From Arthrobacter sp. SW1 (lineage in GTDB: Bacteria; Actinomycetota; Actinomycetes; Actinomycetales; Micrococcaceae): a stretch of DNA of 64,000 nt. The notes under the pieces are model-generated. The model made no database searches, was not told the DNA's origin, and worked only from the letters and a program-made list of their open reading frames with translations. Location: NCBI RefSeq assembly GCF_001766675.1, contig NZ_MJLT01000001.1, positions 310,001 through 374,000 on the forward strand. Direction: 5' to 3'. The position numbers were made by a program, and so were the translations under genes. Below, piece by piece: positions 54,023-63,381 of this stretch; positions within the stretch are counted from its first letter, which is position 1, and each line of letters opens with the position of its first letter.

Positions 54023-54157
54023 ATGCCTGACAAATCACCACACCAGCACGAGATGAAGAAGAGCGGCAAGTCGATCAAGCAGAAGCGGGCCATCAAGCGC
54101 GCCAAGCATGATCCCGGTACCGATACCGACCCCGTGGCTCATCTCAAGCGGAAGTAA
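54023..54157 (+). CDS. Small lysine-rich protein (44 residues)
   Basis: 44 residues with a highly basic middle, EMKKSGKSIKQKRAIKRAKH, and no cysteine or membrane segment. The SGKSIKxKRAxKRAK pattern recurs in small actinobacterial hypothetical proteins of unknown role; RNA or DNA binding is a guess. AGGAG lies 7 nt before the ATG, a clear promoter lies upstream, and a perfect terminator hairpin follows, so it is a real monocistronic gene. Confidence 0.8.
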   Translation: MPDKSPHQHEMKKSGKSIKQKRAIKRAKHDPGTDTDPVAHLKRK

Positions 54158-54159
54158 CG

Positions 54160-54190
54160 GTGTCCGGGGCGCTGCGCCCCGGACACTTAA
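54160..54190. terminator. Terminator after the 44-residue gene
   Basis: Perfect 12-bp stem GTGTCCGGGGCG / CGCCCCGGACAC with CTG loop and TTAA after, 2 nt past the stop codon; faces a convergent protease gene and may serve both. Confidence 0.75.
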
Positions 54191-54216
54191 AAGCCGGACA
54201 CTGACAAGCCGGGCAC

Positions 54217-55170
54217 CTACCCATCCAGCTCCACCGGCTGCGCCACGATCCTGAACACCTTCCCCGCACGCAGCACCGACATCCTGAAAGGCTCCCCGAT
54301 TGCCTGCGCAAAGAGGAGCTTCTGCAGGCTCTCCGCACTGTTCAGCGGCCGTTCCTGCGCACTCAGGACAAGATCACCGGCCTGCATTCCTGCGCGCTCG
54401 GCCGGCGACCCGGCGATGACCTCCGCCACCATGAGGCCCTCCGTGAATCCGGTCCGCACCACGGCCGCTACGTCCAGCGGAACCGGTGTGGTGACCAGGC
54501 CAAGGTAGGCACGGGCCACCCTGCCGTCCCGCAGCAGTGCGGAGATGATCCGGCGGGTGGTTCCGTTGATCGGCACGGCGAGCCCGAGTCCTGCACCGGC
54601 CACCGCCGTGTTGATCCCCACCACGCGGCCCTTGGCGTCAGCCAATGCGCCTCCGGAGTTTCCCGGGTTGAGTGAGGCGTCCGTCTGGATCACATCCTCG
54701 ATGAGCCGCGTGTGCCGGCCCGAACGGACGGGGATGGACCTGCCCAGGCCGCTCACGACACCAGCCGTCACCGAGCCCGCAAGGCCCAGCGGATTCCCCA
54801 CCGCCACTACCAGTTGGCCCACCCTCAGCTTCTCGGCGTCGCCGAGCACGGCCGGCGGCGGTGCCTGACGGGCATGCAGCACCGCCAGGTCGGAGAGCGG
54901 ATCCGCACCCACAAGTTCCACCTGGCTCCGCCTGCCGTCGGCGAACAGCGCGCGCCCCTGTTCCAGGCCGGCCACCACATGCGCGTTCGTCAGCAGGTAG
55001 CCGTCGTCGGTGAAGACCACCGCCGATCCGCTTCCCCGGCGGGTGTAACCGCCGCGCACGCCGCTCATTTCCAGCGCTGCAACGTGGGCGGTAACGCTCC
55101 CGGCCACGCCGGTGACGATCCGCGAGTACGCGTCCAGGGCGTCGCCGTCGTCCGATTCTTCGTTATCCAT
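54217..55170 (-). CDS. HtrA/DegP-like S1C serine protease with PDZ domain
   Basis: 317 residues. Catalytic triad His64 (TNAHVV), Asp95 (DLAVL) and Ser172 (NPGNSGG), then a PDZ domain (about 225-310, containing ERAGMQAGDLV). There is no signal peptide and no N-terminal membrane helix in this start; the acidic N terminus (MDNEESDDGDALDAY) looks cytosolic, unlike typical HtrA proteins. A missed N-terminal helix is unlikely because a tmRNA gene lies directly upstream. Role: protein quality control, inferred. Confidence 0.88.
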   Translation of the reverse strand: MDNEESDDGDALDAYSRIVTGVAGSVTAHVAALEMSGVRGGYTRRGSGSAVVFTDDGYLLTNAHVVAGLEQGRALFADGRRSQVELVGADPLSDLAVLHARQAPPPAVLGDAEKLRVGQLVVAVGNPLGLAGSVTAGVVSGLGRSIPVRSGRHTRLIEDVIQTDASLNPGNSGGALADAKGRVVGINTAVAGAGLGLAVPINGTTRRIISALLRDGRVARAYLGLVTTPVPLDVAAVVRTGFTEGLMVAEVIAGSPAERAGMQAGDLVLSAQERPLNSAESLQKLLFAQAIGEPFRMSVLRAGKVFRIVAQPVELDG

Positions 55171-55196
55171 CGCAAGCTCCCTGGAGGAAGTGGAAA

Positions 55197-55225
55197 CGAA
55201 AAAGGCCCCTGTTTCCAGGGGCCTT
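55197..55225 (-). terminator. Intrinsic terminator of ssrA
   Basis: Minus-strand stem AAGGCCCCTG / CAGGGGCCTT with a GAAA tetraloop followed by TTTTT, starting 7 nt after the tmRNA 3' end. Confidence 0.93.
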
Positions 55226-55231
55226 GATTCG

Positions 55232-55597
55232 TGGAGATGGGGGGAATTGAACCCCCGTCCGATGTCGTGTTGTCAGGGCTTCTCCGGGCGCAGTTTGCGT
55301 CGGATTTTCTCGGCCCCAGCCATGCTGCAAACAGCTGGCTGATCCGGGCCCAGTCATCTGAAAGTCCCGTTCACCCCGATGACGAAGGTAAACAGCAGTG
55401 GCTATCTAAATGACGCCAGGAACCGGGGCGATAGCAACCCCGGGCTGACGGACTGTCTTACTGCTTAGGCAGCGAGAGCGAAGTCAGTGCGCTTAGATTC
55501 GGCACTTATTGGTTTGCAGACAGCGTTTACGAGATAAATCTGCATCCTCGGCCCGCTTCACCTGTCGCGACTAACATCGTCGAAACCGATCATCCCC
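55232..55597 (-). ncRNA. ssrA: tmRNA
   Basis: Complete one-piece tmRNA of about 366 nt. The 5' end GGGGATGATCGGTTTCGACG and 3' end with GGGGGTTCAATTCCCCCCATCTCCA form the tRNA-like domain (acceptor GGGGATG/CATCTCC; CCA not encoded). The tag frame at 55465-55503 encodes AESKRTDFALAA then TAA, ending in the ALAA degron. smpB is the next gene upstream on the same strand, as usual. Confidence 0.97.
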
Positions 55598-55719
55598 GTA
55601 TTTTGTTACCAAAGTCCGTCCGGCTCAGCAGCAATGCCACCATTCCGTCCGGACTATCCATGATAACGCATGGCCGCACGGATTCATTCCATGGCCGCGC
55701 TGCGTTTCAGAAGGCGCTG

Positions 55720-56190
55720 TTAACGGCGGTTGCGTTCGCGCATTTCGCGCAGCGCTTCGCGGTTGTCCTGCTGCTCGCGGAGGGTCTGGCGCTTGTCGTA
55801 GTCCTTCTTACCGCGGGCCAAGGCAATTTCGACCTTCGCCCGGCCGTCCAGGAAGTACAGCTGCAAGGGCACTACAGTGAAGCCGGATTCCTTGATCTTG
55901 ACGGCGATCTTGTCCAGTTCCTCGCGGTGCAGGAGCAGCTTGCGACGGCGGCGGGCGGCGTGGTTGGTCCAGCTCCCCTGGTTGTACTCGGGGATGTGGA
56001 TACCCTCCATCCACAACTCATCGTTGTAGAAGGTGCAGAAGCCGTCGACCATCGAGGCATGGCCTTCGCGAAGGGACTTCACTTCGGTTCCCATGAGGGC
56101 GATGCCGGCCTCATAGCTGTCCAGGATGTGGTAGTTGTGCCGGGCCTTGCGATTGGTGGCCACTACCTTACGGCCACTTTCCTTGGGCAC
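55720..56190 (-). CDS. smpB: SsrA-binding protein SmpB
   Basis: 156-residue OB-fold protein that carries tmRNA to stalled ribosomes. NRKARHNYHILDSYEAGIAL near the N terminus and the basic C-terminal tail (KKDYDKRQTLREQQDNREAL) that occupies the empty mRNA channel are intact. It lies 122 nt from tmRNA and 68 nt after the M23 gene, in the conserved prfB-ftsEX-M23-smpB-ssrA order. Confidence 0.97.
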   Translation of the reverse strand: MPKESGRKVVATNRKARHNYHILDSYEAGIALMGTEVKSLREGHASMVDGFCTFYNDELWMEGIHIPEYNQGSWTNHAARRRRKLLLHREELDKIAVKIKESGFTVVPLQLYFLDGRAKVEIALARGKKDYDKRQTLREQQDNREALREMRERNRR

Positions 56191-56258
56191 GGTAGAACTC
56201 CTTGCTCTGTTGAGATTCCCACCAGTCTACGCCAGCGGGTGCGCTGCTTTCCGCCCTG

Positions 56259-57680
56259 CTAGAGCAGGGTCATGGGGTCGACGGCGGCCGAGTCCAGCCA
56301 CGTCTCGAAGTGCACGTGGCAGCCGGTCGAGTTGCCGGTGGTTCCGGAGTAGGCAATCACCTGGCCGCGGCTGACCTGCTGTCCTTCAGAGACCACCACG
56401 CTGGTGTTGTGGTAGTAGACAGTGGTCAGCGAATGGCCGCCCACCACGCCGTGCGAGATCTTCACCCGGTTGCCGCCGCCGTCGTTGCCCCAGCCTGCGG
56501 AGAACACGGTACCGGCAGCAGCGGCGTAGACAGGGGTGCCGCAGGCTGCACCGAAGTCGAGGCCGGTATGCATGTAGCCGCCCTGGCCGTAGAAATCGAT
56601 GGTTCCGGGCGGCGTGGCACGCCAGCCGAACCCTGAACTGATCGGGGCTGAGACGGGGTGGATCAGGCCGAATGCCGAACTTGGCGGAACCACCGGCGGG
56701 TTGTAGGGCGGCGGCACTTCATTCCGGGCCCTGGCAGCCGCTGCGGCGGCTTCGGCGATCCGGCGCTGCTCGGCTTCCCATGCTTCGCGGAGCTTGCGGT
56801 CCCGCTCGGCAATTTCGGCGGCGACCGTCTGCTGCTGCTTCTTGACCAGCTGGAGCTTGGCTTGGATACCGGGCTTGGCGGCCTGCAACTGGCTGTTCAG
56901 GCGCGTGGTGTCCGCAATCAGCTTGTCCACTTCGGCCTTCTTGGCCGCGGCTTCGTCCCGGGCTGCCTTCTCCCGGGCCAGCGCGGCATCGGCCTTGGCC
57001 TTCAGGTCCCGGATTTCTTCCTCGACGGCAGCGAGGCGGGCCTGGGAGTTCACGTTGGTGGCGTTCTGCTGCGTCAGCTTGGTCATTGCCGCGTTCTGGC
57101 TGCGCATCGCCTGGTCGGCGAGGTCCATCGTTTCGGTGAGGCTGCCGCCGTCGTTCGATCCGAACAGCAGCGCCACATTGGTGGGGACGCCACCGGACTT
57201 GTAGGCCTGGGACGCGATCTGGCCGATCAGCTTCTTCGTCTCGCTGATCTTCTGCTTGTCGTTTTCCAGCTGCTCGGTGATCTTGGCCTTGTTCTGCTGG
57301 GCCAGGTCCACGCGGGCAGCGAGGGCCTCAACCTCGCGGACAGCGGAGGCCACACGGCCCTGCGCCTCGAGCAGGGCCTGCTGGGCACCCGGCAGGCGGC
57401 CCTGGTAGATCACCAGGTCGCCCGCAGCCTTGGCGATCTTGGAATCGACGAACTCCAAGGACTGTTCAACCCGTGCTGCTTCGGCCTCCAAGGCCGCCTG
57501 GCGGTCCTCAAGCTCGTCGGCCTGCGCGAGCGGCGCAGCAGCACCCAAGCCGGCAGCGAGCGTCACCGCGAGGGCGGCAGCCACGATTTTCGTCCGGCAA
57601 GCCGCAAGCTTCAGCTGCACCGGCAGCAAAATCTTGCCCGACGCCGGCAATGCCGTCTTCTGTTTTTCGCTGCGGTTCAT
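56259..57680 (-). CDS. EnvC-like M23 murein hydrolase/activator with coiled coil
   Basis: 473 residues: signal peptide/membrane anchor (about 25-50, VAAALAVTLAAGLGAAAPLA), a long coiled coil (about 55-290), a Pro-rich linker (about 320-345) and a LytM/M23 domain with HTGLDFG (His371, Asp375) and HVHFE (His455, His457), so zinc ligands are complete. ATG 57680 lies 2 nt after the ftsX stop. Its layout matches proteins activated by FtsEX at the septum; here it keeps full metal ligands, so it may cut peptidoglycan itself. Confidence 0.9.
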   Translation of the reverse strand: MNRSEKQKTALPASGKILLPVQLKLAACRTKIVAAALAVTLAAGLGAAAPLAQADELEDRQAALEAEAARVEQSLEFVDSKIAKAAGDLVIYQGRLPGAQQALLEAQGRVASAVREVEALAARVDLAQQNKAKITEQLENDKQKISETKKLIGQIASQAYKSGGVPTNVALLFGSNDGGSLTETMDLADQAMRSQNAAMTKLTQQNATNVNSQARLAAVEEEIRDLKAKADAALAREKAARDEAAAKKAEVDKLIADTTRLNSQLQAAKPGIQAKLQLVKKQQQTVAAEIAERDRKLREAWEAEQRRIAEAAAAAARARNEVPPPYNPPVVPPSSAFGLIHPVSAPISSGFGWRATPPGTIDFYGQGGYMHTGLDFGAACGTPVYAAAAGTVFSAGWGNDGGGNRVKISHGVVGGHSLTTVYYHNTSVVVSEGQQVSRGQVIAYSGTTGNSTGCHVHFETWLDSAAVDPMTLL

Positions 57681-57682
57681 CG

Positions 57683-58590
57683 TTACACCTTGAGGTATCG
57701 GCGGAGGGTCAGCAGGGACGCGATGCCCGCCAGGCCGCCACCCAGGGCGATCAGGACCGGGGCAACCACGAGCACCTGGGCTGAGGAGATAAAGGGAGTA
57801 TTCAGGAATTGCCGTGACAGGTCTCCGTTGAGCCACAGCGTCACCAGCCACAGCGTACCGGAGGCCAGGAGCGCACCGATGACGGCAGCGATGACCCCCT
57901 CCAGGATGAACGGCAACTGGATGACCGTCTTGGACGCACCCACCAGGCGCATGATTCCAGTTTCCCGTCGCCGGCTGAAGGCGGACAACCTGATGGTGGT
58001 GGTGATCAGCAGCACCGCGCAGACAATCATGACGCCGGCGATGCCCATGGCCACTACGGAGGCTCCGTTCATCCAGACGAAGATCCGTTCAAGGACCTGG
58101 CGCTGGTCGCTGACGGTCTCCACACCAGGCTGGGAGGAGAAAGTTTCGCTGATGATCTGGTACTTCTCCGGATCCTTCATGTTGATCCGGAAGGACGCCG
58201 GGAGCTGGTCCTGGGTCACCGAATCGACAATCGGCGAGTTGGAGAACTGTTCCTTAAAGTGCTGGAACGCCTCGGCCTGGGATTCGAACTGGAAGTCGCT
58301 GATGTACTGCTTGACGGCGGGAGATTCGAGCATTTTGCCGAGGTTCTCACGCTGCTCATCGGTGACGGCGCCGGACGCGCAGCCGGCCGCCGTCGAGGAC
58401 TCATTGCAGAGGAAGATGGCCACCTGGACTTTGTCGTACCAGTACCCCTTCATCTGGTTGATCTGCATCTGCAGCATGCCTGCCGCACCAACAAAGGTCA
58501 GGGACACAAAAGTGACCAGGATGACGGAGACCACCATCGAAAGGTTGCGGCGCAGGCCGCTGCCGATTTCGCCGAGGATGAATGCGAGCC

Positions 58591-58594
<4 letters not shown>
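57683..58594 (-). CDS. ftsX: Cell division membrane protein FtsX
   Basis: 303 residues with an N-terminal helix (about 20-42), a large extracellular loop (about 45-170) and three C-terminal helices, the FtsX layout. Works with the FtsE ATPase to control a septal hydrolase. The extracytoplasmic loop carries a Cys pair ([15 protein letters not shown]). Its ATG overlaps the ftsE stop by 4 nt. Confidence 0.94.
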
Positions 58595-59355
<761 letters not shown>

Positions 59356-59464
59356 GACTCTTCGACAACCCCGCAGGACCGGCCGCATCTTGCGAGGATC
59401 CAACCGCCAGCGCTGGGGCTTATCGTTGGGGGAAGATGGGCGCCGGCCCTTCGACTATACGCAC

Positions 59465-59486
59465 GCCCCGCCGGGATGGGCGGGGC
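59465..59486. other. GC hairpin in the prfB-ftsE gap
   Basis: GCCCCGCC / GGCGGGGC 8-bp stem with 6-nt loop in the 190-nt gap. There is no T-run, so it is not a clean terminator; the gap otherwise holds only the possible ftsE -10 (TATAGT, 59453-59458). Confidence 0.4.
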
Positions 59487-59545
59487 TTAGCGGGGCGTGT
59501 CGCCGATTCGGGGCAGCAGCGGAACGCCCGACGGCGGACGGCCGC

Positions 59546-60661
59546 TTATTCGGCGGCGTTGCGGTTTCCGGTGCGCCAGCGGATGCCGGCGTCGATGAAG
59601 TCGTCGATGTCGCCGTCGAGCACGGCCGAGGTGTTGCCCACTTCATGCTCGGTGCGGAGGTCCTTGACCATCTGGTACGGGTTCAGCACGTAGGAGCGCA
59701 TCTGGTCGCCCCACGAAGCCTTCACGTCGCCGGCCAGGGCCTTCTTCTCGGCGTCTTCCTGTTCCTTCTTCAGCAGGAGCAGTCGGGACTGCAGGACGCG
59801 CATGGCTGCGGCGCGGTTCTGCAGCTGCGACTTTTCGTTCTGCATGGACACCACGATGCCCGTGGGGATGTGGGTCAGCCGGACCGCGGAGTCGGTGGTG
59901 TTCACGGACTGCCCGCCCGGGCCGGAGGAACGGAAGACGTCCACCCGGATTTCGTTGTCCGGGATCTCGATCGAGTCGGTCTGCTCGATGAGCGGGATGA
60001 CCTCGACCGCGGCGAAGGACGTCTGGCGGCGGCCCTGGTTGTCGAAGGGGCTGATGCGCACCAGGCGGTGCGTGCCGGCTTCGACGCTCAAGGTTCCAAA
60101 AGCATAAGGCGCCTTGACTTCAAAGGTGGCGGACTTGAGCCCGGCTTCTTCGGCATAGGAGGTGTCCATGACGGTGGTGGGATAGCCGTGGCGCTCAGCC
60201 CAGCGGAGGTACATGCGCAGCAGCATCTCGGCGAAGTCCGCGGCATCCACGCCGCCGGCGCCGGCGCGGATGGTGACGACGGCCTCGCGCTCGTCGTATT
60301 CGCCCGAAAGCAGCGTAACCACTTCGAGGTCGGCCAGCGCCTTGCGGATCGATTCCAGTTCCGTGGCAGCCTCTGCCAGGGAATCCGCATCGCCTTCGGC
60401 CTGGCCCAGCTCGACCAGCACCTCGAGGTCGTCAATGCGTCCGGAGAGCTTGTTCAAGCGCTCCAGCTCGGACTGCCGGTGCGAGAGCCGGGAGGTGACC
60501 TGCTGGGCCGACGCCGGATCATCCCAGAGGTCCGGCGCGCCCGCCTGCTCGCTCAGTTCAGCGATCTCAGCCTTGAGCTTCTCGACATCGGACACCTGTT
60601 CAATGGAGGAATAGGTGGAGCGAAGGGCGCGGATTTCCGCGGAAAAATCAATCTCAGCCAT
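59546..60661 (-). CDS. prfB: Peptide chain release factor 2
   Basis: 371-residue RF2 that recognises UAA and UGA. The anticodon tripeptide is S-P-F (RISPFDNQG, about residue 203) and the catalytic GGQ loop [12 protein letters not shown] is near residue 249. The frame is continuous, so there is no programmed UGA frameshift as in E. coli. ATG 60661 starts [13 protein letters not shown]. First gene of the division/trans-translation cluster and the second release factor in this window (RF1 at 4.3-5.3 kb). Confidence 0.96.
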   Translation of the reverse strand: MAEIDFSAEIRALRSTYSSIEQVSDVEKLKAEIAELSEQAGAPDLWDDPASAQQVTSRLSHRQSELERLNKLSGRIDDLEVLVELGQAEGDADSLAEAATELESIRKALADLEVVTLLSGEYDEREAVVTIRAGAGGVDAADFAEMLLRMYLRWAERHGYPTTVMDTSYAEEAGLKSATFEVKAPYAFGTLSVEAGTHRLVRISPFDNQGRRQTSFAAVEVIPLIEQTDSIEIPDNEIRVDVFRSSGPGGQSVNTTDSAVRLTHIPTGIVVSMQNEKSQLQNRAAAMRVLQSRLLLLKKEQEDAEKKALAGDVKASWGDQMRSYVLNPYQMVKDLRTEHEVGNTSAVLDGDIDDFIDAGIRWRTGNRNAAE

Positions 60662-60747
60662 GGTTGTTCAAGCCTACGCCATCCGCGGGGCCGCACGGTG
60701 TGCCGTGCTGCCGCATGACGCGGGGCTCACCTCAATGCAGGCGGGCG

Positions 60748-61227
60748 TCAGCGGGTGAGGCGGGACCGCGCCGTGGACCGCGCCTCGATGGGTATGCCGT
60801 CCGGAAGCAGGAAGCTGACGATCGGCGGATGCGCCACGGCGGTGAGGATGACATCGGCGGAGGAGGAATCCCGGCTGCCCGTGGCACCGGCGACAGCCAG
60901 CCGGTCGAAGCGCCCGTACGCGTTGTTCCGGGAGAGGTAGGACTCCGTCACGCTGCGGACCCGTTCGCTGGTGAGTACAGCGGCAGGCCTGCTGGATCCT
61001 TCGCTCGTCCCGCCCAGGGTGTAGCTGTCGGCGGCGGCCACGGAGGCGCCGTCGGCCATCGAGAGAAGCTTCTTGTGTTCGATGTACACGGCCGACACTG
61101 CCGCAACAACGCTTGCCAGGAGCAGCGCAACGAGCGTGAACCCGATGATCAGCACCATGGTCTGGCCGCGCTCCGGATCATCCTGTTCTGCCAAGGGCTC
61201 TCCGTTCACCGGAGCCTCAAGGTTCAC
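60748..61227 (-). CDS. TadE/TadG-like pilus protein (Rv3654c-like)
   Basis: 159 residues: short acidic N terminus, one helix (about 24-48, TMVLIIGFTLVALLLASVVAA) preceded by an ERGQ motif, then an external domain. Last gene of the Tad/Flp cluster; its start overlaps the previous stop by 4 nt. Probably a minor pseudopilin-like component of the pilus or secretion machine. A 53-residue stretch near the C terminus carries ADVILTAVAHPP. Confidence 0.8.
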   Translation of the reverse strand: MNLEAPVNGEPLAEQDDPERGQTMVLIIGFTLVALLLASVVAAVSAVYIEHKKLLSMADGASVAAADSYTLGGTSEGSSRPAAVLTSERVRSVTESYLSRNNAYGRFDRLAVAGATGSRDSSSADVILTAVAHPPIVSFLLPDGIPIEARSTARSRLTR

Positions 61228-61736
61228 CGGAACCTCCCGACGACCTGGGATGCCGAGGCGTTCAGGTGTCCGGCGTCGAGGCGCAGCGCATCGCCGAACG
61301 GCACCATGGGCAGCGGGACCGTGAGGTCGACTGCCACGGTGACAGTGGCACCCGCGGACATGCAGTCGGCCCGGTCGCAGCTGATCCTGACCGTCGCGCG
61401 CTCAGCGGGATGGCCGTAGTCGGCCAAGGTCAAGGAAGCGGCCCGTTCCGCGGCCAGGCGTGCGCGGCCGGCGTCTTCCTGGGCAACGAAGACCTTCGCC
61501 GCTTGGTCTGCGGCTCCGACCACGGCGAAGGCGCCGCCCTGCAGCTGTCCGACCGTCACGATGAAGTACACCAAGGGAACCATCAGCAGCAGCGCGAGGA
61601 AAGTGAATTCGACGACGGCGCTCCCCTGCTCGGGGTCCTGCTCCGATGTGCGGACCTCACCGGGTGCGGGACGGCAAAGTGCCACCCGGAACCGTGAAGC
61701 GAAGCGGCGGCGCAGCTCAGCCGGCAAGCGCGGCAT
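61224..61736 (-). CDS. TadE family pilus-like protein
   Basis: 170 residues. The helix VVEFTFLALLLMVPLVYFIV (about 41-60) with preceding QGSA and a Glu at position +5 of the mature-like segment (SAVVEF) matches TadE pseudopilins. One pair of cysteines (ISCDRADC) lies in the external domain. Overlaps the preceding gene by 20 nt, an unusually long overlap inside the cluster. Confidence 0.85.
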   Translation of the reverse strand: MPRLPAELRRRFASRFRVALCRPAPGEVRTSEQDPEQGSAVVEFTFLALLLMVPLVYFIVTVGQLQGGAFAVVGAADQAAKVFVAQEDAGRARLAAERAASLTLADYGHPAERATVRISCDRADCMSAGATVTVAVDLTVPLPMVPFGDALRLDAGHLNASASQVVGRFR

Positions 61737-62133
61737 GGCCCTTCACCTCCAGCACGGAAACGGGCACACCGAACATTCCCACGACGGGGAGCGGAGCTTT
61801 GATGGTGACCTCCAAGGTGCGGATGCCTTGGAACTCGACCTCCGACGTCGAGATGTCCCGCGCGTAGTCGGCGTTCAACGCCGTTCCGATGAGTTCAGCG
61901 GCACGTTGCCGCGCATGCGCAGGGGTGCGGTCCGCGAGGGTGCCGTACCGCGCGCCGGAAGACGCGGCGTCGATCAGGGTGTTGCGGACATGCAACACGA
62001 GCGTGAGCTGGATGATCGCGAGGAAAAGCAAAGTGAGCAGGCTGCCGACCAGGACGAAATCGACGACGGCGGCGCCCCGCTCGCTGTCGCGGGTGTCAGG
62101 ATGCGCTGCATCCGCCCTGGTGTCCGGCAGCAC
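61717..62133 (-). CDS. TadE family pilus-like protein
   Basis: 138 residues. Membrane segment VVDFVLVGSLLTLLFLAIIQ (about 23-42) after SERGAA, with a Asp in place of Glu of the SAxVEF pattern. The mature-like domain is short with VEFQGIRTLEVT. It lies 1 nt after the small pilin-like gene and runs 20 nt into the next TadE gene, so it is cotranslated with both. Confidence 0.83.
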   Translation of the reverse strand: MLPDTRADAAHPDTRDSERGAAVVDFVLVGSLLTLLFLAIIQLTLVLHVRNTLIDAASSGARYGTLADRTPAHARQRAAELIGTALNADYARDISTSEVEFQGIRTLEVTIKAPLPVVGMFGVPVSVLEVKGHAALAG

Positions 62134-62134
62134 G

Positions 62135-62380
62135 CTACTTCACTTTGGAGATGGCGCTGTTGAACAGGCCTTCCAGCGCGGGGGCGGCAAGCGCCAGCAG
62201 CCCGGCAACCAGGGCAGCCGACATGAGGGTGATCATCACCCAGCCCGGAACGTCTCCGCGTTCGGACGTGCCGCCGTCGGAAGCCAAGCGGCGGGCGCAG
62301 CGCGAGGTGACGCCTTCCAGCGTCGACGAAAGGTAGCAAAAGGCAACCATCGGGAGGCGCCGGAGCTGGTGAGTTGTCAT
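62135..62380 (-). CDS. Flp pilin-like small membrane protein
   Basis: 81 residues: a polar N-terminal part (about 1-45), then SERGDVPGWV and a hydrophobic helix MITLMSAALVAGLLALAAPA (about 49-68). The short size, helix near the C terminus and position between tadC and tadE genes suggest the Flp pilin subunit, of the actinobacterial type without the classic G/xxxxEY cleavage site. ATG 62380 is chosen over upstream TTG/GTG codons, with a weak ribosome site. Confidence 0.65.
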   Translation of the reverse strand: MTTHQLRRLPMVAFCYLSSTLEGVTSRCARRLASDGGTSERGDVPGWVMITLMSAALVAGLLALAAPALEGLFNSAISKVK

Positions 62381-62439
62381 GGTCAATCCCGTTTCTTCCT
62401 GCGGATCATTAGGTACAAATGGTTGTTTTGCGGGGTGCA

Positions 62440-63381
62440 TCAGAACCCCAGGTTGAGCGCGGCGACGCCCGGAAAGACGGCAAATACGACCGTGAGCGGC
62501 AGGACGCCGAAAACGAGGGGAACCATCATGCCGATCTCCTTGCGGCCCGCCGATTCCATAAGTTCCCGTTTGGCGGTGTCGCGAACGTCCGAGGCCTGGG
62601 CGCGGAGCACGTCCGCCAACGGTGTTCCGCGTTCCACGGCCACCACCATGCCATCGACAAAGCGGACCAGGGCGCCGAGCTCAGTGCGGGCGGAGAAATC
62701 CTGGAGGGCCTCCACCAGGGGTTTCCCGGCCCGGGTGGCAGCAAGAACCAGGGAGAATTCCTTCGCCAGTTCGCCCCGTGCGGTCCGGCAGACCCGGTCC
62801 AGCGCGCCGACTGCGCTTTCACCGGCGCCCACGGCCAGGGCCATGAGTTCGGCGAGGCTCGGGAATTCGGCGAGCATGCGGGCTTCGCGCCGCTTGATCT
62901 GGACGCCAAGCAGGTAGTCCCTGAACAGGAAGCCGCCCAGCGTTGCTCCCAGTACAGACACCAGGGCAAGTACCAGGTTGAAGCGCCCAGCCGTGGCACT
63001 GAAGACGGCCAGGACAATGGCAAGGACGAATCCTCCAGCCGCCCACAGCAACTGTTCTGCGCGGAAATCGAGGGCGGTCTTTCCGGAGCCGGCCTGGGCA
63101 AGCCTCTTGTTCAGGGCCGTGGTCCCGAAGTTGAACTTCGCCAGGTAGTGCAGGCCGTCCTGCACGATCGGGCGGAGGATCCGTTCCAACGGTCCGAAGG
63201 GAGTGAGGTTGTGTTCGGAGTGCCGCAGCAAGGTGGATTCAAGGTTGTGCGACCTCAGCTGCGGCTCGATGCGGTCCGCGAACGGTGTGGCACGCATGAA
63301 TGGCATGCGCACAAGGACCAGCCAGAGACCGGCGCCGAGGAGGAGCCCGCACAGAACGGACAGTGCTGCCAGGCTGTTCAT
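62440..63381 (-). CDS. Type II secretion F-family protein TadC
   Basis: 313 residues: N-terminal helix, two central helices (FVLAIVLAVFS and LVSVLGATLGGF regions, about 130-170), a T2SSF domain (about 180-290, with RREARMLAEFPSLAELMALA) and a final helix. Inner-membrane platform protein of the Tad/Flp pilus. Its ATG overlaps the tadB stop by 4 nt. Confidence 0.85.
   Translation of the reverse strand: MNSLAALSVLCGLLLGAGLWLVLVRMPFMRATPFADRIEPQLRSHNLESTLLRHSEHNLTPFGPLERILRPIVQDGLHYLAKFNFGTTALNKRLAQAGSGKTALDFRAEQLLWAAGGFVLAIVLAVFSATAGRFNLVLALVSVLGATLGGFLFRDYLLGVQIKRREARMLAEFPSLAELMALAVGAGESAVGALDRVCRTARGELAKEFSLVLAATRAGKPLVEALQDFSARTELGALVRFVDGMVVAVERGTPLADVLRAQASDVRDTAKRELMESAGRKEIGMMVPLVFGVLPLTVVFAVFPGVAALNLGF

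Noticed and set aside
59546..60661. Programmed frameshift in prfB
   Set aside because: The frame is continuous from the start; no early UGA.
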